Shown here one piece after another: positions 25,091 through 35,400 of a stretch of DNA of 36,763 nucleotides. Each line of letters begins with the position of its first letter. Within the stretch, counting starts at the first letter, position 1. The stretch is from an uncultured Actinomycetes bacterium (GTDB lineage Bacteria; Actinomycetota; Acidimicrobiia; Acidimicrobiales; Microtrichaceae). A model generated the notes under the pieces. That model made no database searches. It was not told the origin of the DNA and saw nothing but the letters and a program-made list of their open reading frames with translations. The position numbers and the translations under genes are program-made. The stretch is from positions 1 to 36,763 of the forward strand of contig CAIPVR010000115.1 in NCBI GenBank assembly GCA_903868545.1, given 5' to 3'.

Positions 25091-25151
25091 CGGTGAACGG
25101 TTGCTGTGTCGACTATCTGCACTGTCGATTTCGTCACAGCAACCATCACCG
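25091..25151. promoter_or_regulatory. Large imperfect inverted repeat in the divergent MCO/PhyH intergenic region
   Basis: CGGTGA-ac-GGTTGCTGTG-26 nt-CACAGCAACC-a-TCACCG with nested TCGAC...GTCGA. Confidence 0.65.
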
Positions 25152-25224
25152 GGTCTGATTTCCGGTCGCCGATGACCGGAACGGCGGGCCGACGGCGGCG
25201 CGCAGGGGTCGGTACGATCCCGCC

Positions 25225-26094
25225 ATGTCCCTCCCCACCGGCGACACCGGGGCGGCGACCGGCCACGAGCCGGAGCCACACCCGTGGGCGGCGGGGTTCC
25301 TGTGGACCCCGACGACCGGCCCGTTCCGTCGGCTCACCGCGGTGCAGGCGGAGGCCTTCGACCGCGACGGCTTCCTCGTGTTCCCCGACGTGTTCACCGC
25401 CGAGGAGATGGCCCGCCTCGACACCGCGCTCGAGCCCGGCAACCGACTCGTGCTCGAACTGCTCGAACAGCTCCCGGGCCGACGGCTGTCGGTGGCCGGG
25501 GCGGACACACAGGTCGTCACCCCCAACCAGGTGGCCACGAACGAGGAGTTGCGACGTTTCTGCCACCACCCCGCCCTGGTCGACCTGTGCCACGACCTGA
25601 TCGGCCCCGACGTCCGCCTCTACTGGGAGCAGGCCGTCTACAAGCAGCCGCACTCGGCGGCGCCGGTGCTCTGGCACCAGGACAACGGCTACGCGTGGGT
25701 GGAGCCCCAGGCGTACCTCACCCTGTGGGTGGCGGTCACCGACGCCACGGTGCTCAACGGGTGCATCTCCGCGGTGCCGGGTGCGCACCTCGGCGGCACC
25801 CTGCGCCACCGCCACACCGACCTCGGCGAGGAGTGCGGTGCCGACCCCGACGCATCGGTCGACCTGCCGGTGTCGGCCGGCTCGGTGGTGGCGTTCAGCT
25901 CGCTCACGCCGCACGCCACCGGGGTGAACACCACCGACGAGGTCCGCAAGGCGTACATCGTGCAGTACGTCCCCGACGGCGCAGTGGTCGTGGAGGCGGC
26001 GCCCGACGGCGGCCCCGGCGGACGACGGACCCTCGACGACGAGGCCCTCCACCCGCTGGTGCTGAGCGACGGCGAGCCGGTGGCGGCCCGCTGA
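25225..26094 (+). CDS. Phytanoyl-CoA dioxygenase (PhyH) family protein
   Basis: LWHQDNGYAWVEPQ (HxD), VVAFSSLTPHATGVNTTDEVRKAYIVQY (distal His/Arg region). Confidence 0.88.
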   Translation: MSLPTGDTGAATGHEPEPHPWAAGFLWTPTTGPFRRLTAVQAEAFDRDGFLVFPDVFTAEEMARLDTALEPGNRLVLELLEQLPGRRLSVAGADTQVVTPNQVATNEELRRFCHHPALVDLCHDLIGPDVRLYWEQAVYKQPHSAAPVLWHQDNGYAWVEPQAYLTLWVAVTDATVLNGCISAVPGAHLGGTLRHRHTDLGEECGADPDASVDLPVSAGSVVAFSSLTPHATGVNTTDEVRKAYIVQYVPDGAVVVEAAPDGGPGGRRTLDDEALHPLVLSDGEPVAAR

Positions 26095-26095
26095 C

Positions 26096-27634
26096 GTGCT
26101 CGGCGCCAACCTCCGCGGCGCGGCGCAGCGGTTCGGCGGCCGCGCCGCGATGGTCCACGGCGACGACGTCCTGACCTACGGCGACTGGGACCGGCACGCC
26201 GACGAACTCGCGGCCGGACTCCGCTCCCGCGGTCTCGGACCGGGCGACCGTGTGGCCGCGGTCCTGCCGTCCGGACCGGAGTGGGCCGTGCTCGCCGCGG
26301 CGGCCGACCGCGCCGGGCTGGTGCTGGCCACCGCGAGCCCGGCGCTGGCCCCGCCCGAACGCGCCGCACTGGTGGAGCTCGCCCGTCCTGCGCTCGTGCT
26401 CGCCGGTCCCGACCTGGTGGAGGGACTGCCGCTCCGGCGGGCCGTGGAGGTGCTGGCGGCCGGCGGGCGGGGCCGTGAGCTGGCCCGGGCGGGTGCAACG
26501 GCGCCCGCCGATGCCGTGGAGGACCCCGAGGACACGTCGGCCGACGCGCGACCGTCGGTGATCTGCTTCACCTCCGGCACCACCGGCCGGCCGAAGGCGG
26601 CGTTGTTCCGCGTCCGACAGGTCAGGGCGGTGCAGTCCCTCGACCTCGGTGCCGCCGCCGCCGGATGGGGCGGTGGTGGGCCGATGCTGGCCTCCACCCA
26701 GTTCGCCCACGTGGGCATGGCGCTCAAGCTGCCCTGGTACGTACGCACCGGCGCCACCCTGCACGTGCTGGCGCGGTGGCGGGCCGACGACGCACTCGAG
26801 CTGGTGGCCCGGGAACGGATGGCCACCCTCGGCGTGGTGGCCCCGCAGCTGGCCCTGATGCTGCGGTCGCCGTTGATGAACACGCTCGACCTGAGCTGCG
26901 TGCGGCTGATCATCGCCGGCGGCGCCGCGTCGCCGCCCGCGCTGGTGGAGGAGGCCCGCCGACGCTTCGGCGCCGGGTACAGCATCCGCTACTCGTCCAC
27001 CGAGTCCGGCGGCGTGGGCCTCGCCACGGCGCCCGACGCGCCCGACGAGGAGGCGCTCCACACCGTCGGCCGGCCCCGGCCCGGCGTGGAGGCCCGGGTG
27101 GCCGACGAGCACGACGAACCCGTGCCCACCGGCGGGACCGGTGAACTGCAGCTGCGCAGCCCGGCCGTGATGGACGGCTACTGGGACGACCCCGACGCCA
27201 CCGCGGCCGCCCTCACCCCGGACGGATGGCTGCGCACGGGCGACCTCGCCCGGGCCGACGACGCGGGCCGGCTCGTCCTGTGCGGCCGACGCACCGAGAT
27301 GTACATCCGGGGCGGGTACAACGTGTTCCCCTCGGAGGTGGAGGCGGTGCTGGGCACGCATCCGGACGTGGCCTCGGTGGCGGTGGTGCCGCGCGCCGAC
27401 CCGGTGCTCGGCCAGGTGGGCGTGGCCGTGGTGGTCCCCCGCGGCGACCGTGCCCCCGACCTGGCGGCGCTGCGCGACCACGCGGCCGACCGGCTGGCCC
27501 GCCACAAGCTGCCGGAGGGCCTGGTGATCACCGACGCCCTGCCCCTCACGTCGGTGGCCAAGGTGGACCGCGCCGCGCTGGCCCGGATGGCGGAGCAGGA
27601 TGGCGACCCCAGCCACACGGAGGCCCCACGGTGA
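26096..27634 (+). CDS. AMP-binding acyl-CoA synthetase
   Basis: VICFTSGTTGRPKAALFR, YSSTESGG, GWLRTGDLARADDAGRLVLCGRRTEMYIRGGYNVFPSEVE; GTG start. Confidence 0.93.
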   Translation: MLGANLRGAAQRFGGRAAMVHGDDVLTYGDWDRHADELAAGLRSRGLGPGDRVAAVLPSGPEWAVLAAAADRAGLVLATASPALAPPERAALVELARPALVLAGPDLVEGLPLRRAVEVLAAGGRGRELARAGATAPADAVEDPEDTSADARPSVICFTSGTTGRPKAALFRVRQVRAVQSLDLGAAAAGWGGGGPMLASTQFAHVGMALKLPWYVRTGATLHVLARWRADDALELVARERMATLGVVAPQLALMLRSPLMNTLDLSCVRLIIAGGAASPPALVEEARRRFGAGYSIRYSSTESGGVGLATAPDAPDEEALHTVGRPRPGVEARVADEHDEPVPTGGTGELQLRSPAVMDGYWDDPDATAAALTPDGWLRTGDLARADDAGRLVLCGRRTEMYIRGGYNVFPSEVEAVLGTHPDVASVAVVPRADPVLGQVGVAVVVPRGDRAPDLAALRDHAADRLARHKLPEGLVITDALPLTSVAKVDRAALARMAEQDGDPSHTEAPR

Positions 27635-28122
27635 CCGACGACGTGTTCCCCGACCGCGACATGGACCACGCGGACAAGATCGACTGGCTCCTCGAGGAGC
27701 ACGGCTGGGTGGCCGAGCCGGTGGCTCCGGTCGAGGGCCCCGAGCCGCGCCCCGGTTACACCTACACCGTGGGCTTCGCGAGTCACTTCGGCCGGCCCGA
27801 GGTGGTGATCTTCGGGCTCACCCCGGTGGCGGCCCGCGGCCTGCTCGGCATGGTGGCCGACCAGCACGCCGGTGGGGTCGAGTTGCCGGTGGGCACGTTC
27901 GTCGGGCTCCTGGAGAACGACCTGCCCTGCGCGCTGCTGCCCGTGGCGCTCGAGGAGTGGGCGGGGCTGTTCCCCGACGACGAGCGGGTCCACGGCACGG
28001 GCGCCTACGAGATGCTGCAGTTCGTGTGGCCGGACCGTGGGGGGCGCCTGCCCTGGGACGAGGGTTACGAGGAGCGGCTCCGCCTCGCCCAACCCGTGAT
28101 CGGCGCCCTCCCCACCCCCTGA
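27631..28122 (+). CDS. DUF4262-like protein
   Basis: VTDDVFPDRDMDHADKIDWLLEEHGW...YTYTVGFASHFGRPEVVIFGL; GTGA overlap with upstream gene. Confidence 0.75.
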   Translation: MTDDVFPDRDMDHADKIDWLLEEHGWVAEPVAPVEGPEPRPGYTYTVGFASHFGRPEVVIFGLTPVAARGLLGMVADQHAGGVELPVGTFVGLLENDLPCALLPVALEEWAGLFPDDERVHGTGAYEMLQFVWPDRGGRLPWDEGYEERLRLAQPVIGALPTP

Positions 28123-28169
28123 CCCACCCTCCCTCTCGGGAATAGGGGTCCTCCGGTACCTCTCCGGTA

Positions 28170-28213
28170 CCCCGACAGCCGAGAACGTCGGGGCCGAGCG
28201 GGCCGAGCGGCCC
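28170..28213. terminator. Two tandem hairpins downstream of the DUF4262-like gene
   Basis: CCCCGAC-10 nt-GTCGGGG (28170..28193) followed by GGGCC-gagc-GGCCC (28200..28213). Confidence 0.4.
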
Positions 28214-28269
28214 GAACGCCGCCGAGCGCGGACCCTTCAGCACGGGACGCCGGCGGCCGATGGGAACCG

Positions 28270-29091
28270 GTGAGTTCGACCGTCCTGCTCAGCGCCACCG
28301 CCGTGCTCGGCGTCCTGGCGGGCTGGGCCCTGACCGTGCCCGTCCACCGCTACAAGGAACTCCGCCCGATGACGCCCCGCGACGTGGGCGCCGAGGTGGG
28401 CTCCACGGACGCACCCCCGCCGTTGATCCGGGCCGAGTACCGGGAGGCACGCTGCCCGGAGTGCCACCACGTGTACCGGGCCGCGGACGTGGTGCCGGTG
28501 GTGAGCTGGTGGCGGGGATGCCCGGGCTGCAGCACCCGTCCGCCCGCCACGGTGGTGCTCCTCCAGGTGTGGGTGCCGGTGGCACTGGTGCTCACCGTGG
28601 CGCTGCTCAACGGCTCGTGGGTGGCGCTCCCCTACGTGTGGATGGTGGTCGTGGTCTCGGCGATCGCGGTCATCGACCTCCGCATCTGGCTGATCCCGTG
28701 GTGGATGCCGTGGGTGGGCGCCGCGGTCGGCGTGGTGCTGATCGCCGCGGTGTCGCTGGCCATCGGGGCACCCCAGGCGGTGGTCTGGGCGCTGGCCGGC
28801 GCCGCCGGGTCCTTTCTCCTGTTCTTCGTCCTCTGGCTGGTCGCCCCCGGGAAGCTCGGCTTCGGCGACGTGCGGCTCGTGCTGCTGCTCGGCCTCTTCC
28901 TGGGCTGGCTGCACCCGCTCTACTGGGTCTACGGCCTGCTGTTCGGCGCCCTCATCGGCATCGCGATGGGGGTGGGCTCGCTGCTCGTGCACCGGGAGAG
29001 CCGCTTCCCGTTCGGCCCGGCCCTGGTGCTCGGGGCACTGGTGGCCGTGTGGCTCCACGGACCGATCCTCGCCAGTCTCGGCGCCGGCTGA
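28270..29091 (+). CDS. A24-type prepilin peptidase (leader peptidase)-like membrane protein
   Basis: CPECHHVY...CPGC zinc motif, AVIDLRIWLIP and GFGDVRLVLLLG (two active-site Asp motifs), multiple TMs. GTG start. Confidence 0.82.
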   Translation: MSSTVLLSATAVLGVLAGWALTVPVHRYKELRPMTPRDVGAEVGSTDAPPPLIRAEYREARCPECHHVYRAADVVPVVSWWRGCPGCSTRPPATVVLLQVWVPVALVLTVALLNGSWVALPYVWMVVVVSAIAVIDLRIWLIPWWMPWVGAAVGVVLIAAVSLAIGAPQAVVWALAGAAGSFLLFFVLWLVAPGKLGFGDVRLVLLLGLFLGWLHPLYWVYGLLFGALIGIAMGVGSLLVHRESRFPFGPALVLGALVAVWLHGPILASLGAG

Positions 29092-29265
29092 ACGAGCCCC
29101 CGCGACTGCCCCGCCACTACCCCGCCACTACCCCGCGACTCCCCTCGCTGCCCCCCACCGGCCGACGCTCACCGCACCGGCGGGGACGGGTAAGGTCGTG
29201 AGCGGACCCGGTCTGCGGGGGGCAGGGCGGCCACGGCCGTCGTCGGGTCCGGGGGGACCAGACGC

Positions 29266-30723
29266 ATGGTGGGTCGGGGTGGCCGACTCGTGGCGATCCG
29301 CACGACGCTCGCCGTGGCCGGCGCGGCCCTGCTGCTGGCGTCACTCGCCGGCCCGAGCGCCGCCGCCGGCTTCAACGCCGGCGACGCGCAGGCCAGCGCC
29401 GACACGTTCGCCCTGAACATCAAGGCGGCCAACGCCACCATCGGTTTCACCTACGGGCGCTCGATCGCCCAGTACCGCGACCGGACCGGCTCCGCCGAGG
29501 GCCGCGCCCTGGACCTGGGGGCGCTGCCCACCCTGTTCGGCGGCGAACAGTGCGACGGCTCACCCCCACTGCTCAACCCCGCCACCCTCCCGCCGCTCAC
29601 CCGGGCCGACTCGGCCGTGGCCGGCTCCGAGGCCTCCCGCCGGACGCAGGTGTTCCAGCCCGGGATCGACGGGGGCCCGGCCGGTGACCCGGCCGGGTTC
29701 CAGGACGCCACCGCCACCGGGTTGCCCTCCTCCCGGGCGATCACCGAGTCGGTGCCCACCGACATCTTCCTGCTGGCGCTCGACGGTGGGCGCACCGAGG
29801 TGACCACCCGACTCGAGAACCAGGTGCGCGAGGCGCGCGCCGTGGTCACCGCCGACCAGTTGCGCATCCTCGGCGGGCTGTTCACCATCAACCGTCCGCG
29901 GTGGGAGGCGGTGGCACGCAGCGGCGCGACGACCGCCACCACCGGTTCGTTCACCTTCGACTCGGCCACGCTGTTCGGCATCCCCCGCACCAACGCCGAG
30001 GTGCTGGCCGACCTCGCAGGTTTCAAGGACGGCATCGAGCAGCTGCTCGCACCGCTCGGCGTCCGGTTCGAGATGCCACAGGTGCAGGCGCGCGACGGCG
30101 GCGTGCGGGTCACCCCGATGGCGTTCCGGGTGGAGAACCCGCCGTTCGGCACGCAGGTGCTGATCCCGTTCCTGGGCCGGATCGACCCACTGGTGCAGGC
30201 GCTGCGGCAGGCCGCAGTGCGCGACGACTGCAAGAACCAGACGGCGCTGACCGTGCTCGACGTGCTGCTCGGCGTCCTCGGCGGGTCGGGTTCGATCGAG
30301 ATCCTGGCCGGCGGCGCCGACGCCGCGACCAACGATGTGGACTACACGGTGGCCCCCGTGCCCGAGGTGGCGGTCGCGGCCCCGGCACCGGCGGCCGAGG
30401 TGGCCGAGGGGTCGGTGGGGGTGGATCCGCTCCCCCCGACGGAGCTCCCGCTCGGTGACCTGCCGGCGCTCGAGCCGCTCGACACACCGCTCGCCCCGCT
30501 CGACGGGTTGGGGACCGCCCCGGCGGCGCTCACCAGTGGGCGGCGGGCCACGCGTGCGCCGGCCGCGGGGGTGGCGACGCTGCCCGCGTCGGGCACCACG
30601 TTCGAGGACGGCGCCGCGGGGCGGGCGGGGGTGGCCGTGGGTGCCGCCGCGCTCGCGGGCGCGCTGGCGATGTCGGCGGGCGACCGTCTGCTCGGTCGCC
30701 GCCGGAGGAGGTCGATCCCCTGA
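29266..30723 (+). CDS. Secreted/cell-surface protein with signal peptide and C-terminal LPASG-TM-RRRRR region, unknown function
   Basis: N-terminal signal (LAVAGAALLLASLAGPSAAAG), C-terminus LPASGTTFEDG...VAVGAAALAGALAMSAGDRLLGRRRRRSIP; TGATG overlap with next gene. Confidence 0.7.
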   Translation: MVGRGGRLVAIRTTLAVAGAALLLASLAGPSAAAGFNAGDAQASADTFALNIKAANATIGFTYGRSIAQYRDRTGSAEGRALDLGALPTLFGGEQCDGSPPLLNPATLPPLTRADSAVAGSEASRRTQVFQPGIDGGPAGDPAGFQDATATGLPSSRAITESVPTDIFLLALDGGRTEVTTRLENQVREARAVVTADQLRILGGLFTINRPRWEAVARSGATTATTGSFTFDSATLFGIPRTNAEVLADLAGFKDGIEQLLAPLGVRFEMPQVQARDGGVRVTPMAFRVENPPFGTQVLIPFLGRIDPLVQALRQAAVRDDCKNQTALTVLDVLLGVLGGSGSIEILAGGADAATNDVDYTVAPVPEVAVAAPAPAAEVAEGSVGVDPLPPTELPLGDLPALEPLDTPLAPLDGLGTAPAALTSGRRATRAPAAGVATLPASGTTFEDGAAGRAGVAVGAAALAGALAMSAGDRLLGRRRRRSIP

Positions 30724-32426
30724 TGCTGCCCAAGGACCGACTGTTCCGCGGCTACGGCCCGCTGATCGGGTTCGCCGCGATCTTCCTGGCGGTGGCCGTG
30801 CTCGTGCCGAGCCAGCAACGCGAGGTCCGCACCGTCGAGGGGGCGGGGGCCGCCTCCCGGCGCGCGGCGACGGCCGGGCCGGAGGCCGAGGTGGCCGGGG
30901 CGGAGGAGGAGGCGGTGGCCACCGACCCGGTCGCCGGCGACCCAGCCGCCGCGGGCATCGACCCCGCCGCCGGTGGGGCGGGAGGCTCCACCGGACCCGG
31001 TGGAGCCGGCGCCGCCGCGGGCGGCGGCGGGGGCGGGGGAACGAAGGGTCCGCCCGCACTGGCCGGCTGCGGCCCCGCGCAGGTGCCCGGCGATCCGTAC
31101 GCCCCGCCGTGCATCACCTTCAGCGGCAACAACGGCGGCGCCACGGGCCGGGGGGTCACCGGCGACACGATCACCGTGGCCGTTCGCATCCAGGGCTTCT
31201 CGAACGGCATCCTCGACGCCGTCTCGAAGGTGGCCGGCGCCACGATCCCGGACGAGAACGCCGACGTGATCGTCCGCACGGTGAACGGCCTCACCGAGTA
31301 CTTCAACAAGCGGTTCCAGTTCTACGGACGCAAGCTGAAGCTCGTCGTCTACAACGGCAAGGGCGACGTGCTGAAGGAGACGACCGGCGGCGGCCAGGAG
31401 GGCGCGCAGGCCGACGCGCTCAAGGTGGCCCAGGAGATCCAGGCGTTCGCGGACGTCTCGGCGGTCACCCCGGTGTACGCGGACGCGCTGGCCTCCAAGC
31501 AGGTGGTCAACGTGGGCGCCCCGTTCGTGAGCAGGGAGTGGCTCTCCCAGCGCCGGCCGTTCTCGTGGAGCCCGTTCCCCGACTGCTCGACGGTGGTGGA
31601 GAGCGTGGCCAGCTACTACGCGACGAAGCTCTACGGCTCACCGGCCGCGCTTGCCGGCGGCGACCTGCGGGGCCGGCCCCGCCAGGCCGCGATCATCGCC
31701 CCGGAGAACTCCTGGTACCAGGAGTGCGTGAACGCCGGCATCGGGATCCTGCAGAAGGCGGGCCGGGCCGGTGAGCTGGCGCTCACCACCAAGTACCAGC
31801 TCGACATCCCGCGCATGAGCTCCCAGGCCGACACGACGCTGCGCCAGCTCAAGGACCGCGGCATCACCACGGTGGTCTGCGGCTGCGACCCGCTGTTCCT
31901 CACGTTCCTGACCGCCAAGGCCAAGGAGCAGGGCTACTTCCCCGAGTGGGTGATCACCGGTGTGGCGTTCGTGGACAACGACCTGATCGGCCAGATCCTC
32001 CAGCGCGACGCCTGGTCCCGTGCGTTCGGCGTGTCCTTCGCCGGGCCCACCCAGCCCGCGGGCACCGGCCTCGGCTACCGCGCCTACAAGTCGGTGCGGA
32101 CCGACGAGCCGTCGATCGGCGTGGAACTGCTGTACAACCAGCTCGACCTGCTCGCGATCGGCATCCAGATGGCGGGCCCCGCGCTCACCCCGCAGTCGTT
32201 CGAGAAGGGGATGTTCGACTACCCGAGGCGCACCGGCCCGTCGGGCACCTGGGGCTTCGGGCCCGGCGACTACGCCACGGCCGAGGACGCACGGGAGGTG
32301 TTCTGGAACCCCGCGGCGGGCTCCGCACTGAACCGCCAGCCCGGCGCCTACCAGGACCCGAACGCCGGGGCCCGCTTCCCCATCGGCCGCTGGCCGGCCG
32401 CACCGCCGCGCTCGGCGGCCGGTTGA
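30723..32426 (+). CDS. Branched-chain amino acid-type ABC transporter substrate-binding protein with N-terminal TM anchor
   Basis: N-terminal YGPLIGFAAIFLAVAVLVP, Ala/Gly-rich linker, then ITVAVRIQGFSNGIL...type-1 periplasmic-binding fold segments (ALKVAQEIQAFADVSAVTPVYADALASKQVVNVGAPFVS). Confidence 0.8.
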   Translation: MLPKDRLFRGYGPLIGFAAIFLAVAVLVPSQQREVRTVEGAGAASRRAATAGPEAEVAGAEEEAVATDPVAGDPAAAGIDPAAGGAGGSTGPGGAGAAAGGGGGGGTKGPPALAGCGPAQVPGDPYAPPCITFSGNNGGATGRGVTGDTITVAVRIQGFSNGILDAVSKVAGATIPDENADVIVRTVNGLTEYFNKRFQFYGRKLKLVVYNGKGDVLKETTGGGQEGAQADALKVAQEIQAFADVSAVTPVYADALASKQVVNVGAPFVSREWLSQRRPFSWSPFPDCSTVVESVASYYATKLYGSPAALAGGDLRGRPRQAAIIAPENSWYQECVNAGIGILQKAGRAGELALTTKYQLDIPRMSSQADTTLRQLKDRGITTVVCGCDPLFLTFLTAKAKEQGYFPEWVITGVAFVDNDLIGQILQRDAWSRAFGVSFAGPTQPAGTGLGYRAYKSVRTDEPSIGVELLYNQLDLLAIGIQMAGPALTPQSFEKGMFDYPRRTGPSGTWGFGPGDYATAEDAREVFWNPAAGSALNRQPGAYQDPNAGARFPIGRWPAAPPRSAAG

Positions 32427-32427
32427 C

Positions 32428-35400
32428 GTGGAGCGCATCACCGCCAGCCCTGCGGGCCGCTGGGGCCTCGCCACCGTGGCGCTGCTGGCGGCGTGGGCGG
32501 TGGCCGCAGCGGTGCTGCCGAACGGCGCACCACCGGGCGAGGTGCTCGCCGGCGCGATCCTGGGCTCGGCCACGGGGCTCACCGCGGTGGGGCTCATCCT
32601 GATCTGGCGGGCCAGCCGCGTGATCAACTTCGCCAACGGGGCCATGGCCGGGCTCGCCGGGTTGGTGGCCGTGCACCTGTTCCTGAGCTGGGGATGGCCG
32701 TACCCGGTCACCTTGGTGGTGGCACCGCTGCTCGGCCTCGGCGTGGGCGCGCTCGTGGAGTTCACCGTGGTCCGCCGCTTCGCCGACGCACCGCGCCTGG
32801 TGCTCACCGTCGCCACCATCGGCGTGGCCCAGGTCCTCGGCGGTGTCGAGCTGCTGATCCCCGAACGGGTCTTCGGGGCGCGGGGCCTGGTGCTCGGCGC
32901 GTACGACACCCCGCTGAGCTCCCTGAGCTTCGAGGTGGGACCGGCCCTCATCACCGGCAACCACCTGTTGTGCGTGGCGGTGGTCCCGGTGGTGGTGGCG
33001 GTGCTGGGGTGGTTCCTCCGCCGGTCGCTCGCCGGCACCGCGGTGCGGGCCGCGGCGGAGAACACCGAACGGGCGCGGTTGCTCGGCATCCCGGTTCGTC
33101 GCCTCACCACGACGGTGTGGGCGATCGCCGGGGCGCTCGCGGCCCTCACCTTCGTGCTCCAGGCACCCTTCCTCGGTGCGTCCCCCTCGGCGGCGGCCGG
33201 CCCGGCCGTGCTGCTGCCGGCGCTCGCCGCGGCGATCGTGGCCCGCATGGAGAAGCTCACCGTGGCGTTCGCGGCAGCGGTGGTGCTCGGCGTGGTGCAG
33301 GAACTCGTCCGCTGGAACGCCGACACCCCGGCGCTGGTCGACGTGGTGGTCCTCGTGGTGATCCTGGTGGCGCTCCTCACCGACCGCGCCGCGAAGTCCC
33401 GTGCCCACGACGCCGACGGCGGCTGGCGCGACGCGGACCTGGTGCGGGCCCTGGACCCGGCGGTCGCAGCGCTGCGCAGCGTCCGGGCGGCCCGCGCGGC
33501 GGGCCTCGTCGTCCTGGTGGCCGCCGCCGTGCTCGTGCCGCTGTGGCTCGCACCCGGCGACGCGTTCTCCGTGTCGGTCGTGGCGGTCTGGGCCATGGTC
33601 GCGGTGAGCCTCGTGGTGCTCACCGGGTGGGCGGGCCAGATCAGCCTCGGACAGTTCGCCATCGTGGGCGTGGGAGCGATCGTCGCCGGCAACCTGCTCA
33701 CCCGCTGGAACGTCGACCTCTTCGTCACGCTGTTCGTGGCGACCGCGGCGGGCGCGCTCGTGGCGGTGCTGCTGGGCGTGCCGGCCCTGCGCATCCGGGG
33801 ACCGTTCCTCGCGGTGGTCACCCTCGCGTTCGCCGTGGTGCTCGACGGCTACGTGCTCAACCCCAACGTGTTCCCCGAGTTGATCCCCGAGTCCCTCACG
33901 AGACCGCTGCTGTGGGGACGGGTGGACCTCGCCGACGAGCGGGCGATGCTGTGGTGCTGCCTGGCCGCGCTCGCACTCGTGATCGCGCTGGCGCGCGGCG
34001 TGCGGCGGTCGCGGTCGGGCCGGCTCCTGATCGCGGCACGCGACAACCGCAAGGCCGCGGAGGCCGCTGCCGTGCCCACCCGCTGGGCCACCCTCTCCGG
34101 GTTCGTCTTCTCGGGCGCGATCGCCGGCCTCGCGGGCGGACTCCACGTGCTCCTGCTGCAGGGGGTCCGGGCCGGCTCGTACCAGCCGGTGATGTCGGTG
34201 GAGGTGTTCTCCGGTGCCACGATCGGCGGCCTCGGCTCACTCGGTGGCGCATCGGTCGGTGCCGCGCTGCTGCGCGGCGGCCAGGACCTCGACGCCACCA
34301 TCCGGCTCGTCGGTGCCGGAGTGGGCGTGCTGGTGGTCCTCTGGGTGCTGCCGGCGGGCCTCGCCGGTCTCGCGGCCCGCGCCCGCGACGCCGTGGCCCG
34401 CCGTCTCGCCACCCGAGCCGGACCCGCCACCGCGGCTCCCGGCGACGACACACCGGCCATCCCCTCCCCGGAGGTGGGCCCCGTGCCCACGGGACCGCCG
34501 GCGTTCGTCGGTGAGGTGCCGGCAGGCGACTGGCGGCCCCCGGTCCCGGCACTGGCGGCTCGGGGCGTGGACGTGAGCTACGGGCAACTCCAGGTGCTCT
34601 TCGGGGTGGACCTCGAGGTGGGCGACGGCGAGGTGGTGGCGCTGCTGGGCACCAACGGCGCCGGCAAGTCCACGCTCCTGCGGGCGGTGGCGGGCCTGTC
34701 GCCGTGCCGCGGCGAGGTGTCGCTGCGGGGCGAGCGCATCGACGACCTGTCGCCGGAGCGGATCGTGCGCTCCGGTGTGGCCCTCATGCCGGGCGGCCGC
34801 GCACTGTTCCCCACCCTCACGGTGGCCGACCACCTGCGGCTCGCCACGTGGACGTTCCGCACCGATACCTCCCGGATCCGCGACGACCTCGAGGACGTGG
34901 ACCGGCTGTTCCCGGTACTACGCGAGCGCCGGAACCAGCTGGCCGGCGACCTGTCGGGCGGGGAGCAGCAGCAGCTGGCGCTCGCGTGCACGCTCCTGTT
35001 GCGACCCTCCGTACTGCTGATCGACGAGCTGTCGCTGGGGCTCTCGCCCCTGGTGGTGGCCGCGCTGTGCGACGTGGTCCGCCGGCTGAACGAGACCGGC
35101 ATGACGATCGTGGTGGTGGAGCAGTCGGTCAACGTGGCCCTCACCCTGGCCGGGCGCGCGGTGTTCATGGAGAAGGGGCAGGTGCGGTTCGAGGGGCCGA
35201 CGCAGGACCTGCTCGAACGGCCGGACCTGCTGCGGTCGGTGTTCCTCGCCGGTGACACCGCCGGGAACGGCGACCACACCGCCGGGAACGGCGACGGCCG
35301 CGCCGACACCGCGGACCCGGACCGGCCGGTGGTCCCCATCGACCTGCGCGAGCTCCCGCCCTCGGCACCGGCGGGCGGCGACGGCCCGGTGCTCGTGGTC

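Noticed and set aside
31638-34146. Long minus-strand ORFs (653-727 aa) opposite the SBP and ABC transporter
   Set aside because: Antisense to strong coding sequence; low-complexity Arg/His/Ala/Pro composition with no recognisable domains.
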